Source: Desulfovirgula sp.
GTDB taxonomy: Bacteria; Bacillota; Desulfotomaculia; Desulfotomaculales; Desulfovirgulaceae
DNA length: 44,443 nucleotides
Assembly (NCBI GenBank): GCA_020725525.1
Contig: DYEX01000059.1
Location: 1 to 44,443 of the forward strand
Direction of reading: 5' to 3'
Shown here in pieces: positions 7,325 through 16,169 of this stretch. The position numbers and the translations under genes are program-made. The notes below the pieces were generated by a model, which ran no database searches, was not told the origin of the DNA, and was given only the letters and a program-made list of their open reading frames with translations. Numbering within the stretch: position 1 is the stretch's first letter; every line of letters starts with the position of its first letter.

Positions 7325-8039
7325 GCGCGAACCACCTCTTTCTCAACACCGAAAAAACGGAATTCCCCGGCGCTCTCAGTTCTTTCAGGCCCAGCACCGG
7401 CATGAGCTTCCTCGCCAGGCGGCCGTCCGCCACGGCAGGCGCTTTGAGTTCCGGGAGAACGGCTGCAAGGGGGAGCCTGGACCCCAGCGTTTCCCTGAAG
7501 AGCCACATCAGCCTCCGCGGCACGCGGTTCAGCACCAGCGCCGACCGGCCGGGGAAGATGACCTCCCGCACCAGGGCGTAGTCCGCCCAGATGTAGGTGC
7601 GCCTGATCCCTTCCTCACCCCTGTCCCCGGGCACGACCACCAGCACCAGGTCGGCCTGCCGGGCGGCGTCCACGGAAGAAGGGGACAGCCTCCCGGCGGT
7701 GTCCGCAACGACCAGGTCGTACTCCCTGCAGGCCCCGGCCAGGAGGTTCAGCAGCGGCTGCCCGGCCACCATCTCGTCTTCCTCCGGGAAGCCGCCGGGG
7801 AGCACGTCGAAGCCCAGCCCCGACGGTGAGGCCAGGGAGGAGAGCGCGGCCGGCGACCGCGCCGCGGCCACCACGCCGCCGCCCTTCTCCATGTCGAAGA
7901 GCGCCCGGAAGGAACCGGGAGAGAAGTCCAGCTCGACCGCCAGGGATTTTTTCCCGGCCAGGGCCGCGGCCCGGCAGAGCGCCAGCGCCGTCATGGTCTT
8001 GCCCGCCTTCCCCACGGGGCTCATTACCACCGCCAGCAC
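7311..8039 (-). CDS. MinD/ParA-like P-loop ATPase of the Tad cluster
   Basis: 242 residues from GTG at 8039, four bases after the cpaB-like stop. The start MLAVVMSPVGKAGKTMTALA contains a deviant Walker A (GKAGKT) with the extra Lys typical of the MinD/ParA/SIMIBI family. Further family features are AVELDFSPGSF (Walker A') and YDLVVADTAGRLSPSSVDAA (Walker B region), then DLVLVVVPGD. In Tad systems such proteins (TadZ/CpaE) position the assembly machine. This is one of four related ATPases in the cluster and the shortest, having no N-terminal receiver-like domain. Confidence 0.8.
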   Translation of the reverse strand: MLAVVMSPVGKAGKTMTALALCRAAALAGKKSLAVELDFSPGSFRALFDMEKGGGVVAAARSPAALSSLASPSGLGFDVLPGGFPEEDEMVAGQPLLNLLAGACREYDLVVADTAGRLSPSSVDAARQADLVLVVVPGDRGEEGIRRTYIWADYALVREVIFPGRSALVLNRVPRRLMWLFRETLGSRLPLAAVLPELKAPAVADGRLARKLMPVLGLKELRAPGNSVFSVLRKRWFARGLA

Positions 8040-8040
8040 C

Positions 8041-8640
8041 CTACATACCTCCCCTGATCAGGAGCCTGAAGTGGCCGTCCTTCACCCACGGGGCGGCCCG
8101 CACCACCGACTGCTCGTCGCCGTAGAGCAGCGCCTCGGCCTTTGCTTCCCCGGCGTCCGATTTGTTCTGCACCACGCTGGCCACGCGGAAAACGCCGGCA
8201 ACTTCGCCCGGGCTGCCCGCGCCCGGGCAGGTGACGACGGCCACCAGGTCGTTCGGTTTGAGCGACCCGGCTTCCGCCGGACCCAGCGGGACGAAGAAGC
8301 CGGCCGCTCCGGACGGTATCTGGGACACCTTCCGGTCCGTCAGGCACGCCCCGGTGATCAGGTCGCCGGGAAGGCGGGCGACGCTCACGCGCTTGCCCTT
8401 GAGTTCGTCGAGAGAGGTGACCGCCCCGTCGGGCACCAGCCGCCGGGGCAGTTCCACGAGGCCGGCGTTTTTGGCCGTAACTTCCGCTCCCGGCGGGATG
8501 ATTTCCTTCGCGGCGGCCACCTTGACCGTCCCGGCGCTCATCTTGAGCACCGCGAACGCCCCGCAGAAGACGAGCAGCGCCGCCACCGCGGCGAGCTTGA
8601 ACGCTCCGGAAAAACCTTTCTTCTTCTCCACCTTTTCCAC
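8041..8640 (-). CDS. cpaB: CpaB/RcpC-like protein with SAF domain
   Basis: 199 residues from GTG at 8640, adjacent to the previous stop (TGAGTG). One N-terminal membrane helix (FKLAAVAALLVFCGAFAVLK) is followed by a SAF domain: VAAAKEIIPPGAEVTAKNAG, LVELPRRLVPDGAVTSLDEL, KGKRVSVARLPGDLITGACL. The C-terminus (residues ~105-199) resembles the CpaB-C region. In Gram-negatives CpaB works with the outer-membrane secretin; here, in a putative monoderm, it may bind peptidoglycan or guide the pilus through the wall. Its place between the MinD-like ATPases and TadA is typical of tad loci. Confidence 0.85.
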   Translation of the reverse strand: MEKVEKKKGFSGAFKLAAVAALLVFCGAFAVLKMSAGTVKVAAAKEIIPPGAEVTAKNAGLVELPRRLVPDGAVTSLDELKGKRVSVARLPGDLITGACLTDRKVSQIPSGAAGFFVPLGPAEAGSLKPNDLVAVVTCPGAGSPGEVAGVFRVASVVQNKSDAGEAKAEALLYGDEQSVVRAAPWVKDGHFRLLIRGGM

Positions 8641-9588
8641 TCAGCCGACCCTCCGTTTCGATAAAAGTCCGGCGAAAAGCCCCCGTTTCGGCTTTTCGGT
8701 AAACACGTAGTCATCCCCGCAGAGGTATTTCAGCACCCGGAGCACCCCGGCGTCGAATCCCCGGGATCTCATACCCGGAACGACGGCCGCGCACGGGAAC
8801 GGCAGGACGTCGTCCCCGAGGGCGACCTTATCCGCCGCGTTGAAGACCAGGGCGACCTTCCCCGGCGGGAAGCCCTTGTCCAGGGCTGCCAGCCGCCCCA
8901 GGCTAACCCCGTCCGCCCGGGAGACCACCAGCACCCGGTCGAACTCCTCCGCCAGGGAGGGGGAGAAGGGCCGCTCGGCCAGCGCCAGGCCGGTTCCTCT
9001 CAGCACGGCGGGAGAGGTGCCCGCGGGCAGGACCTTCACGCCGCCCGGCACGGTTATCCGGTCGTCCGTGCAGACGCTGACCGGTACGCCGGGTACCGCT
9101 CTGGCAAAAGCGGCGGCCAGGGCGGCCATCAGGAAGGTCTTCCCGCAGCCCCCGCGCAGGCCCGTCACCGCGGTCACGGGCAGGAGCAACGGGCGCACGG
9201 GGTTTCTTTTCAGTTCTTCCTGCAGGGCTTCGTTTTCGATCCCGCGGGCCGCGTCCAGTTCCACCGGTTCACGTCTCCGGAAGGCCGCCGCGTTTTCAAC
9301 GACCGGGTCCACGTCTTCCGGCGCGAGCGGGGTCACGCCGGCAGCTTCAAGCCGTGCCCACTGCTCCAGGGAAGCACTCCCGGTAACCAGGAAGAACCGT
9401 TTGTCCCTGTACAGGGACGCCGAGCGGCAGGCAAATTCTTCCCCGGCTTCCCCGGGGAAGGTGACCAGGACCAGGGCGGGACCGTCCACTTCTCTGAGCA
9501 GGCGCGCGCTCTCACCCGGCGTGGAGGCGGCGGCAAAGGGCACCACGGCAGTGCCCTCGACCGGCGGCCCGAAAAGCAGTACCCTCAC
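8641..9588 (-). CDS. TadZ/CpaE-like ATPase, second-type (N-terminal domain plus P-loop)
   Basis: About 315 residues from GTG at 9588, preferred over a longer form because it follows the upstream stop without overlap. The N-terminal ~120 residues (VRVLLFGPPVEGTAVVPFAA..., LVLVTFPGEAGEEF, RFFLVTGSASLEQWARLEAA) look like a degenerate receiver-type alpha/beta domain. A P-loop domain follows, with TGLRGGCGKTFL near residue 180. The later region carries EEFDRVLVVSRADGVSL and KVALVFNAADKVA, similar to the MinD switch segments. It is a probable Tad localisation ATPase. Confidence 0.7.
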   Translation of the reverse strand: MRVLLFGPPVEGTAVVPFAAASTPGESARLLREVDGPALVLVTFPGEAGEEFACRSASLYRDKRFFLVTGSASLEQWARLEAAGVTPLAPEDVDPVVENAAAFRRREPVELDAARGIENEALQEELKRNPVRPLLLPVTAVTGLRGGCGKTFLMAALAAAFARAVPGVPVSVCTDDRITVPGGVKVLPAGTSPAVLRGTGLALAERPFSPSLAEEFDRVLVVSRADGVSLGRLAALDKGFPPGKVALVFNAADKVALGDDVLPFPCAAVVPGMRSRGFDAGVLRVLKYLCGDDYVFTEKPKRGLFAGLLSKRRVG

Positions 9589-9595
9589 GCGCGCA

Positions 9596-10714
9596 TCACC
9601 CCGCCAGGCGGGCGAGGATTTCCCCCGCCGCGCGGGAAATGTCGTCGGAAACAAGCGCCTGCGGCGTCCCGACTGCCTTTCTGCTTTCCGGGTCGTAAGG
9701 CACCACCGCGTCCGCCCGCCGGCCCAGTTCTTTCTCCATTACGCGCTGCAGGTATTCCGCACCCCGGTCCCTGACGCGGTTGAGCACGAGCACGTCGCCC
9801 GCTCCCGCTTTCTTCAGCGCGATTATGTGCTCCCTCTCTTCGGAGACCACCGTCACGACGGGAGACACGTCCAGCTTCCACCCGGCGGGGGCGTCCACCA
9901 CCACCCGGTCGTATCCCGCCGCCAGCTTTTCAGCCATTTTGACCGCCCGGCCGGCGTCGTTCCCGTCCCAGGTACCCGGTTTCGGAACGCAGACAGTTCC
10001 CCAGGGCGTGTCCGCACGCAGGAAATCTCCCGCGTCTTCAAATTCCGGGTCGCCGAATCTCAGGTGCGCCTGCGGCGGCTGGCGGAGGTCCAGAAGGGCC
10101 GCGCGCTCACCAACGCTGGTCGCCAGCATGGCGACCAGTGAGCTGGCCAGCGTGGTCTGGCCGGAACCGGCAACGGGCGAGATGAACCAGACGATCTTCG
10201 CACCACGTCCCGCAGGCATTCCCGCCCGGGCAGGTTCCCTCGCGTCTGGCGGGTCAACAGGAAGCTTTACTTCCGGCGGCTTTCCCGCCGTAATCCCTTC
10301 AGCGTCCTCCCATATAACAGGATTGAAAGGGCCGTCCCAGACCACCGGGTCGGCCCGCAAACCCCTCTCCCACGCCGTCCTGGTGAAGCTGACCACGTCC
10401 GACAGCCTCACCGGCCTGCCGCCCTGCCGGAAGAGCAGGCATTCCTCCGGCACGCCCAGGGCGAGCAGTTCGGAGCGCAATCTTTCGCCCTCCGGGTCGC
10501 GGTCGCCCAGGACGGCCACCACTACAGGCGGCTCGGGCGATTCCAGCAGTGCTTTCCCGACCGCCCCCGCCACGTCGTCCATACCGCCCCCGTTCCAGCG
10601 CCGCACCACGACCATGAGATCCGCCGCACCATTCGCCGCCTCACCGCCGAGCGCCTTCAAGAACGCGCAGGCCAGGGCGTCGTTGCCGAACACGGCTCTG
10701 ACTTTCAATGACAT
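9596..10714 (-). CDS. MinD/TadZ-like protein with altered Walker A
   Basis: 372 residues; ATG at 10714, or TTG at 10708 with better spacing to AAAGGAG. The N-terminal ~130 residues look receiver-like (VVVAVLGDRDPEGERLRSEL). The P-loop region reads SPVAGSGQTTLASSLVA, where the position of the essential Walker A Lys is Gln. The remaining MinD landmarks are present: ALLDLRQPPQAHLRFGDPEF, YDRVVVDAPAGWKLDVSPVV and DVLVLNRVRDRG. It may bind nucleotide poorly and act as a pseudo-ATPase partner of the neighbouring ATPases. The 5' end overlaps the upstream gene by about 74 bases in another frame. Confidence 0.72.
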   Translation of the reverse strand: MSLKVRAVFGNDALACAFLKALGGEAANGAADLMVVVRRWNGGGMDDVAGAVGKALLESPEPPVVVAVLGDRDPEGERLRSELLALGVPEECLLFRQGGRPVRLSDVVSFTRTAWERGLRADPVVWDGPFNPVIWEDAEGITAGKPPEVKLPVDPPDAREPARAGMPAGRGAKIVWFISPVAGSGQTTLASSLVAMLATSVGERAALLDLRQPPQAHLRFGDPEFEDAGDFLRADTPWGTVCVPKPGTWDGNDAGRAVKMAEKLAAGYDRVVVDAPAGWKLDVSPVVTVVSEEREHIIALKKAGAGDVLVLNRVRDRGAEYLQRVMEKELGRRADAVVPYDPESRKAVGTPQALVSDDISRAAGEILARLAG

Positions 10715-12074
10715 CCTCTCCTTTCTCCGTTTTCAGTCCACCCGCAAGTCCACCCGCAAGCCGGTCCACGGCATCCAGAAAATCGGCCCTCTCCCCGGGG
10801 CGGGGCGGGCGGGCCCCGGTGAACAGCGACTCCACAAACGAGTCCTCCGGCAGTACCGCCCCCAGCGGGAACCCGGTCGCGGCGGCCACCTCCGCCGGCT
10901 TCCTGGGCGCCAGGGGGTAGCTCCGGTTCACCACGAAGGTGAGCTTCTCCTCCAGCGAGGGGACCAGCCGCCCCTCGCTCATGGCGAACCGCTTCACCGC
11001 TCCCACCGCTTTAGCTTCCGGCGTGCACAACAGCCAGATGTGGTCGGCGGCGGCCAGGTATTCCCTGATGTGCTCGTACACTTCCAGCGTGCCGGGGCAG
11101 GAGTCGACGATCATGAAGTCGTACCGGTCCCGCAGCGCCATAACCATCCGCGCGGAGTCCCTGCCGTAGTCCGCCGGATTGACCGGACCCGGCACCAGGT
11201 CGAAAGTCCAGCCCCGGGGCCGTACGGCCTCGAAGGCGTACCTGCCCGCGGGGAGGCCCGCGAAGTGTTCGGTCAGCGTGTGACCTGTGGGGTCGGCGTC
11301 CACCAGGCACACCCGGCAGCCCCGCCCGGCTAAAAGGGCGGCTGTGGTCATGGATACGGCCGTCTTGCCCACCCCCGAGGCGGACGAGTAGACCACCAGG
11401 AGACGGCCCGCCCTTTTCTCCGGAGAAATGGTCGGAGACCGGGCAAGCCAGTAGGAGAGCGGCGCCTTCCGCGGGGAATTGCCCACCGCACCCGGCAGCT
11501 CTTCCCCGGGCGTTTTTTCCGGAAATATGTCTCCCGGTTTCCCGCCGGTTTCCGGGGACGCCCAGGGGCGATCGTCACCCGGGATTTTCCTTTCCTCCGC
11601 GGCGGGCTTTGCCCGGCGGAACAGCCTCATCCAGAAGGGAATTTTTTTCTCCGGCTTCTTTACGGCGATCCCGGGCACCTCCCCCTCCGGCTCCACGCCC
11701 GCTTCGGCCAGCGTGGCCGGGTTCAACACCCGGTTAATTACCGCCGCCGGGCTGACCGGGTCCCACACGATGTCGTAGACGCCCAGAGATACGGCTTTCC
11801 TGGCCAGAGCTACCGCTTTTCCGTCGTCCCGGCGGCCGGGGAGGAATATAACGCGCAGGCCGGCCATGCGGAGCTCCCTCACCAGATCCACCGTATCAGC
11901 CTGCCCGGGCAGGTGGGGAGAGAGAACCACCACGTCCGCCCCGCGTTCTTTCGTAAGCGACAGGAGGCCTTCGCGGTAGTAGCACTCGCCGACCACATCT
12001 ATATCCCGGCTGGAGAGTTCGCCGGAAATGATACCGTCGAGCTCCTCCAAACCTGTTGCAATCAACACACGCAA
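10641..12074 (-). CDS. TadZ/CpaE-like ATPase with receiver-like N-terminal domain (first gene of the tad operon)
   Basis: About 477 residues from TTG at 12074, chosen because GGGGGGTGA lies seven bases upstream; GTG at 12068 is possible. The N-terminus (RVLIATGLEELDGIISGEL..., ADVVVLSPHLPGQADTVDLV, VYDIVWDPVSPAAVINRVL) forms an atypical response-receiver domain as in CpaE/TadZ. A charged Pro-rich linker follows, then a canonical P-loop, YSSASGVGKTAVSM (~residue 250), CLVDADPTGHTLTEHF, and YDFMIVDSCPGTLEVYEHI. This is the most complete TadZ of the cluster and probably directs the polar or focal placement of the Tad machine. Confidence 0.85.
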   Translation of the reverse strand: MRVLIATGLEELDGIISGELSSRDIDVVGECYYREGLLSLTKERGADVVVLSPHLPGQADTVDLVRELRMAGLRVIFLPGRRDDGKAVALARKAVSLGVYDIVWDPVSPAAVINRVLNPATLAEAGVEPEGEVPGIAVKKPEKKIPFWMRLFRRAKPAAEERKIPGDDRPWASPETGGKPGDIFPEKTPGEELPGAVGNSPRKAPLSYWLARSPTISPEKRAGRLLVVYSSASGVGKTAVSMTTAALLAGRGCRVCLVDADPTGHTLTEHFAGLPAGRYAFEAVRPRGWTFDLVPGPVNPADYGRDSARMVMALRDRYDFMIVDSCPGTLEVYEHIREYLAAADHIWLLCTPEAKAVGAVKRFAMSEGRLVPSLEEKLTFVVNRSYPLAPRKPAEVAAATGFPLGAVLPEDSFVESLFTGARPPRPGERADFLDAVDRLAGGLAGGLKTEKGEDVIESQSRVRQRRPGLRVLEGARR

Positions 12075-12090
12075 ACAAAAATCACCCCCC

Positions 12091-12120
12091 AAAAAAAAGA
12101 AAAACCGGGCACATGCCCGG
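12091..12120 (-). terminator. Terminator between the T4SS cluster and the tad operon
   Basis: CCGGGC (12105-12110) pairs with GCCCGG (12115-12120), followed on the minus strand by a long T-rich run (12091-12104). It lies just after the VirB1-like gene and directly before the ribosome site of the first tad gene. It separates the two clusters, or attenuates between them. Confidence 0.85.
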
Positions 12121-12133
12121 CAACTACTGCGAA

Positions 12134-13981
12134 CTATTGCGGCTGTACCACCAGCAGCGGGTCGATCCAGTGGGCATCGGGGTCGTCCCGGTAAGGGCAC
12201 ATCAACCCGCCTTCAGTAACGCCGAAGTGAAGGTGTGGACCATCAGAATCCCCCGTGTTCCCCACCGCGCCTATCCTGTCCCCGGGCCGCACCGCTTGTT
12301 TTTCCGAAACGTCTATCCTGCTCAGGTGGGCGTACAGGTACATGTGCACGCCGTCGTAAATGCATACAGTGTTGCCGTACCCGCCCCACCATCCTGCAAA
12401 GACCACTGCACCGCCGGAAACCGATACCACCGGGGTTCCTTCAGGCGCCGGTATGTCAATCCCGTAGTGAAATTTCCATTTGCCTGTAATCGGGTGGGTT
12501 CGCCAACCGAAGTGAGAAGATATTTTTCTGTACCCCGGCACGGGCCACACCGCTCCAACCTGCATGCCTTCAGCGTAGCCGAGGACTATCTCTATCTGCC
12601 TCTTCTCTTCCGCTATGTCCTTGTCTATCCCGGTGTTTGCTTCGAGATATTCCCACGTCAGTTGCGGCCAGTTCGCCCATCCCTTGTAGCGCGCTATAGC
12701 CCTTATCACCCTGTCGTCCTTCCTCAAATCGCCGTTCCAGTCTATCTGTTCCGGGTCGCCCAGGTAGTCGGCTATAACAAGCGCCCCTGCCAGTATCTGC
12801 GCCCTGGGGTTCCACTGGTAGAGTTCCGGCGGCTCAAAACCGAGCTTTATCCATCTTTCCCTCCAGTAATCCGGGTGTTGCTGGGAAATACCGAAGCAGC
12901 CCGTACGGGTATTGACTGCCATGGGGTCCCAGGACGATTCGGACTGGAATAATGCCGCCAGGAACCATGCAGGAACTCCGAACTTTTCAAAAGCTTCTTT
13001 CAGGAACGGCACGTACTCCGGCGGCACCATTGCCCCGGAAGCAATTGTTTCCGCCCCGTAATCGGAAATGAGCCACTGAAGCCATTCCTTCTGCTGCGTG
13101 AATCCTTCTCCAGCCTCCATCACCCAGTAGCGCGTTTGTTCTATCTGTTTCTCTTTGTCCAAAATTCCGTCAAGTTTGTACAGGTTCTTCAGGTACCGCT
13201 TAATCCACTGGTATCTGTCCGGCCAGAGCTGGATTGTGTCCTTCAACTGCCAGGTCCGGGTCGTCACCGTGCACTCGCCGGACCGGTGCGTCTCCGTGAC
13301 TTCCTCGTAGTGGTACTGGTACCACCCATATATCGTGTGGGCCTCCACCAGCAGGTAGACATCGCGTGTCTCCGAATGGGAACCCTTTGGGCAGGAGACG
13401 GAGTAGCTCTCCGTCCGCTTGATGTAGTAAAAGTGCGGGTGCAGGTCCTTTGCCACCTTCTCCCGCAGCCAGTCCGGTATCTCCTGCTTGTTGAAAATGT
13501 ACTGCCAGTACAGACACACTGCGTGGACCGTGCCCCACCTTAACCGCAGGTCGAAGTCATGCCGGTACTTGTCCTTCAGAGCGTGCATGTTCTCGAAACC
13601 AGTTTGCGGGTAATACCGGAATCTCCTGAAGGACTCCTCCGGTACCAGGTAGGTGTCCGCGGCGTTCCACGCCGGCCCCTCCCCCCAGACCGTACTCGTC
13701 AGCCGCTCGTATTTCGCCTTGATAACTTTGTCCTGCGGGGAGGAAACCACCCCGGTCATGTAGGACTGCGGGGACATGGTGCTGTATACGCCGGCCACCA
13801 GAACGGCAACGCCCAGAAAGACGGCAGCGCCGACCAGTACCCACGGGAGAAACGGCAGGAGCAGCACCGCCAGTTTCTTTAACAGAAAGGAACCGATCCT
13901 CCTGCCGGCTGCTTTTCCCGCTGCCAGCGCGCGGTCGGCGTACTCCCTCGCTCTGTCTTCCGCTTCACGCAATCCCCCCAC
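12134..13981 (-). CDS. VirB1-like cell-wall hydrolase: lytic transglycosylase plus M23 endopeptidase
   Basis: 615 residues. One membrane helix lies at about residues 33-65 (LAVLLLPFLPWVLVGAAVFL). Next is a ~270-residue region without a recognised family. An SLT-like domain follows at about 325-420, with the catalytic-Glu context LFQSESSWDP and GCFGISQQHPDYW. A C-terminal M23 domain has the Zn-ligand pattern SSHFGWRTHPITG, HYGIDIPAP, YAHLSRID and HLHFG (about 480-590). Such two-domain proteins open peptidoglycan for Gram-positive conjugation machines (compare CwlT/TcpG/PrgK types). It follows the VirB6-like gene. Confidence 0.9.
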   Translation of the reverse strand: MGGLREAEDRAREYADRALAAGKAAGRRIGSFLLKKLAVLLLPFLPWVLVGAAVFLGVAVLVAGVYSTMSPQSYMTGVVSSPQDKVIKAKYERLTSTVWGEGPAWNAADTYLVPEESFRRFRYYPQTGFENMHALKDKYRHDFDLRLRWGTVHAVCLYWQYIFNKQEIPDWLREKVAKDLHPHFYYIKRTESYSVSCPKGSHSETRDVYLLVEAHTIYGWYQYHYEEVTETHRSGECTVTTRTWQLKDTIQLWPDRYQWIKRYLKNLYKLDGILDKEKQIEQTRYWVMEAGEGFTQQKEWLQWLISDYGAETIASGAMVPPEYVPFLKEAFEKFGVPAWFLAALFQSESSWDPMAVNTRTGCFGISQQHPDYWRERWIKLGFEPPELYQWNPRAQILAGALVIADYLGDPEQIDWNGDLRKDDRVIRAIARYKGWANWPQLTWEYLEANTGIDKDIAEEKRQIEIVLGYAEGMQVGAVWPVPGYRKISSHFGWRTHPITGKWKFHYGIDIPAPEGTPVVSVSGGAVVFAGWWGGYGNTVCIYDGVHMYLYAHLSRIDVSEKQAVRPGDRIGAVGNTGDSDGPHLHFGVTEGGLMCPYRDDPDAHWIDPLLVVQPQ

Positions 13982-13988
13982 CTCTCAT

Positions 13989-14009
13989 AAAAAAAGCGGC
14001 AGGCGCCGC
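13989..14009 (-). terminator. Hairpin with T-run between VirB6-like and VirB1-like genes
   Basis: GCGGC (13996-14000) pairs with GCCGC (14005-14009) around AGGC, followed on the minus strand by seven Ts (13989-13995). The stem is short but GC-only, so partial termination is likely. Confidence 0.65.
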
Positions 14010-14011
14010 CG

Positions 14012-16054
14012 TCACGAATTGATGGAGCGTGACTGCAGTCCCTGCCGCTTTGCCCCCCAGTTTGCCGCCCAGTGCCCGGCACCGACCGTGGATAAAGTAA
14101 CCGCGCCCGTGAGTTTGATTGCCGCCTTCCACGTGCTGTCGGCTCCGGTATACTGCTGCAGCGCTTCCCCGAGAGAGGCGTTGTTGTCTAAACTCCGGCG
14201 GATCTCGCGGACACCCTTCATGGCATTGAACGTCGCCATAGTCATACGGGTCCCTGCTCCGGTTGTCGCCGACACCAGGCCGCCTACAAGCTGTCCCATC
14301 CCGGGCGCCCCGAGGCCGCCAAACGCACTACCAAGTTTTCCGGCTATGTCCGCAACCTTCCCTCCAACCGTTTGAGAATGGTGAACATCAGATGCCAGGG
14401 ACGGCGAACCAGCACCTGCCGGGACAGCTCCCGTACCGGAAACAGAACCGCCCGGACCGGTTTCCCTGGAGGCAGTCCCCGCCGGAACATACAGCCCGCT
14501 CGGACGCTGTTCCCAGTTGTTGAGCTTTGAAAAAAATGCAGATTCCGGCGAGCTCAAACCACCCCCGGATGGTGGAACAATCGGCCCGCCGAGACCTCCA
14601 CCCGGTACACCACCTGAATTTAAATCGCCTCCAGGTGATGAAACGATCGGTCCGCCGAAACCTCCACCAGGGGTTCCAGCTGGTGTTATACCGCCGGGTA
14701 GTACACCGCCGGAACTTCCACCCGGCACTGTACCACCGGTTACCTTCCCGGCCCTGCCGCCCAGGGAAGCGATACCGAGGCCTATCAGCCCCGCGACGGC
14801 ACCCATGCCGGTCATGGCCCCCAGAACCTTACCGGCCCACTTCTCCTCGGGTACTCCCAGAAACTTTAGGAAACCCTGCAGCAGGTTGCGGACGACTTCC
14901 GCAATCGGGATCAGCGCCACAAGCGCCACAATCGGCACCCAGAACCTGGTGTTGGATTCCTGGGCGAATATCGTGAAATACAAACTGAGTACAACCGCGT
15001 GGGCGGCCTGCATGAATATGTTCGACGTCAGCTCGCCGAGCCAGACGCCGATGGCCTGCGGGTTCCTGCCCGTCGCCCACGCGAAAGCAAAGAACGGGGT
15101 CAGCACGAGGATGGCCGCCAGCACGAACTTCCGTATGATGTACAGGAAGTTGAGGTACAGCATTACCCCCACGAAGGCCAGCCGCACGAGAGCGCCCCCG
15201 AGACAGCCGGAGTAACCGGTTGAGATCGACATCGGGTCGGGCAGGTGGCCGATCTTATCCGCGGACGCGGCGTAGAAGAAGTCCACGATCCCATCGTTTA
15301 CCCCGGCAAGTATCTGAAACAAAAGCGGGGCCGACAGCGTTATGAAAAGGGCCATCATGATATACAGCAGGTCGGATTTGGCGTCCGCCTGCCCCGACGG
15401 GTTGGCCGCCGCGGTGACCATCACCCTGTATCCCGACGCCACAAAAGAGAGAAACATCAAAACCCCGGTAAAACCGGCGGCCAGCGCGTACCACCACATC
15501 AGCCTCTCCCAGTCTTCTTTGTCGAAGGGTCCTGCGCCGGCGATCACTTTTTCCCCGAAACCGTTGTGGTTGTAGATCAACTCGTTGACCGGCGTGAGGC
15601 CAAAGAGTTTTTCAATGAAAAAAGACAACCCTTCTATGGGAAGGGCCAGCACCGTTTCGAACGGCCCCGGGGTGTATTCGCCCAGCGACGGACCGTTCTG
15701 CTGTTCCGCTTCGGGTCCGGTCTTGCCAGGAGAATACGGCCCTACTGTAACATCGTTCGTAAACGCCCCTATGCCGTAGTGCAGGCGGTAGGTGTACGTG
15801 GTGTTTCTGTCGGCGGTCCGGTCGGTGTAGCTCCCGTCCGTCTGGGGCACTTCCGCGAGATCGCTGTAACCTATCCCCTTATCACCAACGGTCCGCTGTA
15901 TTGTAAGCTTTTTGCCCGTCTCGCCGCCGGACCACTTGAGCGTTACGCTCCCGTCCTCGTTCCGGACGGCGGTGAAACTGCCGACGGCAAAGGCTGGAAT
16001 CGTGAAAACAAATATAAAAAATAGCGCGAGCAGGAGAGCGAGGTTACGCCTCAT
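14012..16054 (-). CDS. VirB6/TrbL-like polytopic membrane protein with FN3-like N-terminal domain
   Basis: About 680 residues from ATG at 16054. A signal peptide (LALLLALFFIFVFTIPAFA) precedes a fibronectin-III-like domain at about residues 24-110 (GSVTLKWSGGETGKKLTIQR, TTYTYRLHYGIGAF). The middle (about 130-480) holds six to eight membrane helices, such as WWYALAAGFTGVLMFLSFVA, LLYIMMALFITLSAPLLFQI and FVLAAILVLTPFFAFAWATG. The last ~200 residues are Gly/Pro/Ser-rich (GGGFGGPIV repeated) and probably disordered. VirB6-type proteins form the inner-membrane channel of T4SSs. An extracellular FN3-like domain fused to VirB6 is unusual and could mediate contact between cells. A longer upstream extension would overlap the next gene and is rejected. 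Confidence 0.8.
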   Translation of the reverse strand: MRRNLALLLALFFIFVFTIPAFAVGSFTAVRNEDGSVTLKWSGGETGKKLTIQRTVGDKGIGYSDLAEVPQTDGSYTDRTADRNTTYTYRLHYGIGAFTNDVTVGPYSPGKTGPEAEQQNGPSLGEYTPGPFETVLALPIEGLSFFIEKLFGLTPVNELIYNHNGFGEKVIAGAGPFDKEDWERLMWWYALAAGFTGVLMFLSFVASGYRVMVTAAANPSGQADAKSDLLYIMMALFITLSAPLLFQILAGVNDGIVDFFYAASADKIGHLPDPMSISTGYSGCLGGALVRLAFVGVMLYLNFLYIIRKFVLAAILVLTPFFAFAWATGRNPQAIGVWLGELTSNIFMQAAHAVVLSLYFTIFAQESNTRFWVPIVALVALIPIAEVVRNLLQGFLKFLGVPEEKWAGKVLGAMTGMGAVAGLIGLGIASLGGRAGKVTGGTVPGGSSGGVLPGGITPAGTPGGGFGGPIVSSPGGDLNSGGVPGGGLGGPIVPPSGGGLSSPESAFFSKLNNWEQRPSGLYVPAGTASRETGPGGSVSGTGAVPAGAGSPSLASDVHHSQTVGGKVADIAGKLGSAFGGLGAPGMGQLVGGLVSATTGAGTRMTMATFNAMKGVREIRRSLDNNASLGEALQQYTGADSTWKAAIKLTGAVTLSTVGAGHWAANWGAKRQGLQSRSINS

Positions 16055-16169
16055 CCCTGACCACCCCGCCCCCTTCAAGCTGCCAGCGACCCCCTTTCGC
16101 CGGTTCCGGTGGAGCGGGGACGTGAACCCCTGTCCTCCAGCCGCTGCCTTTTTCCCGCGCACGCCCGGC

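Noticed and set aside
10641-12200. Longer start for the first tad ATPase
   Set aside because: The extra N-terminal residues would be translated through a terminator hairpin; the TTG at 12074 has a proper ribosome site.
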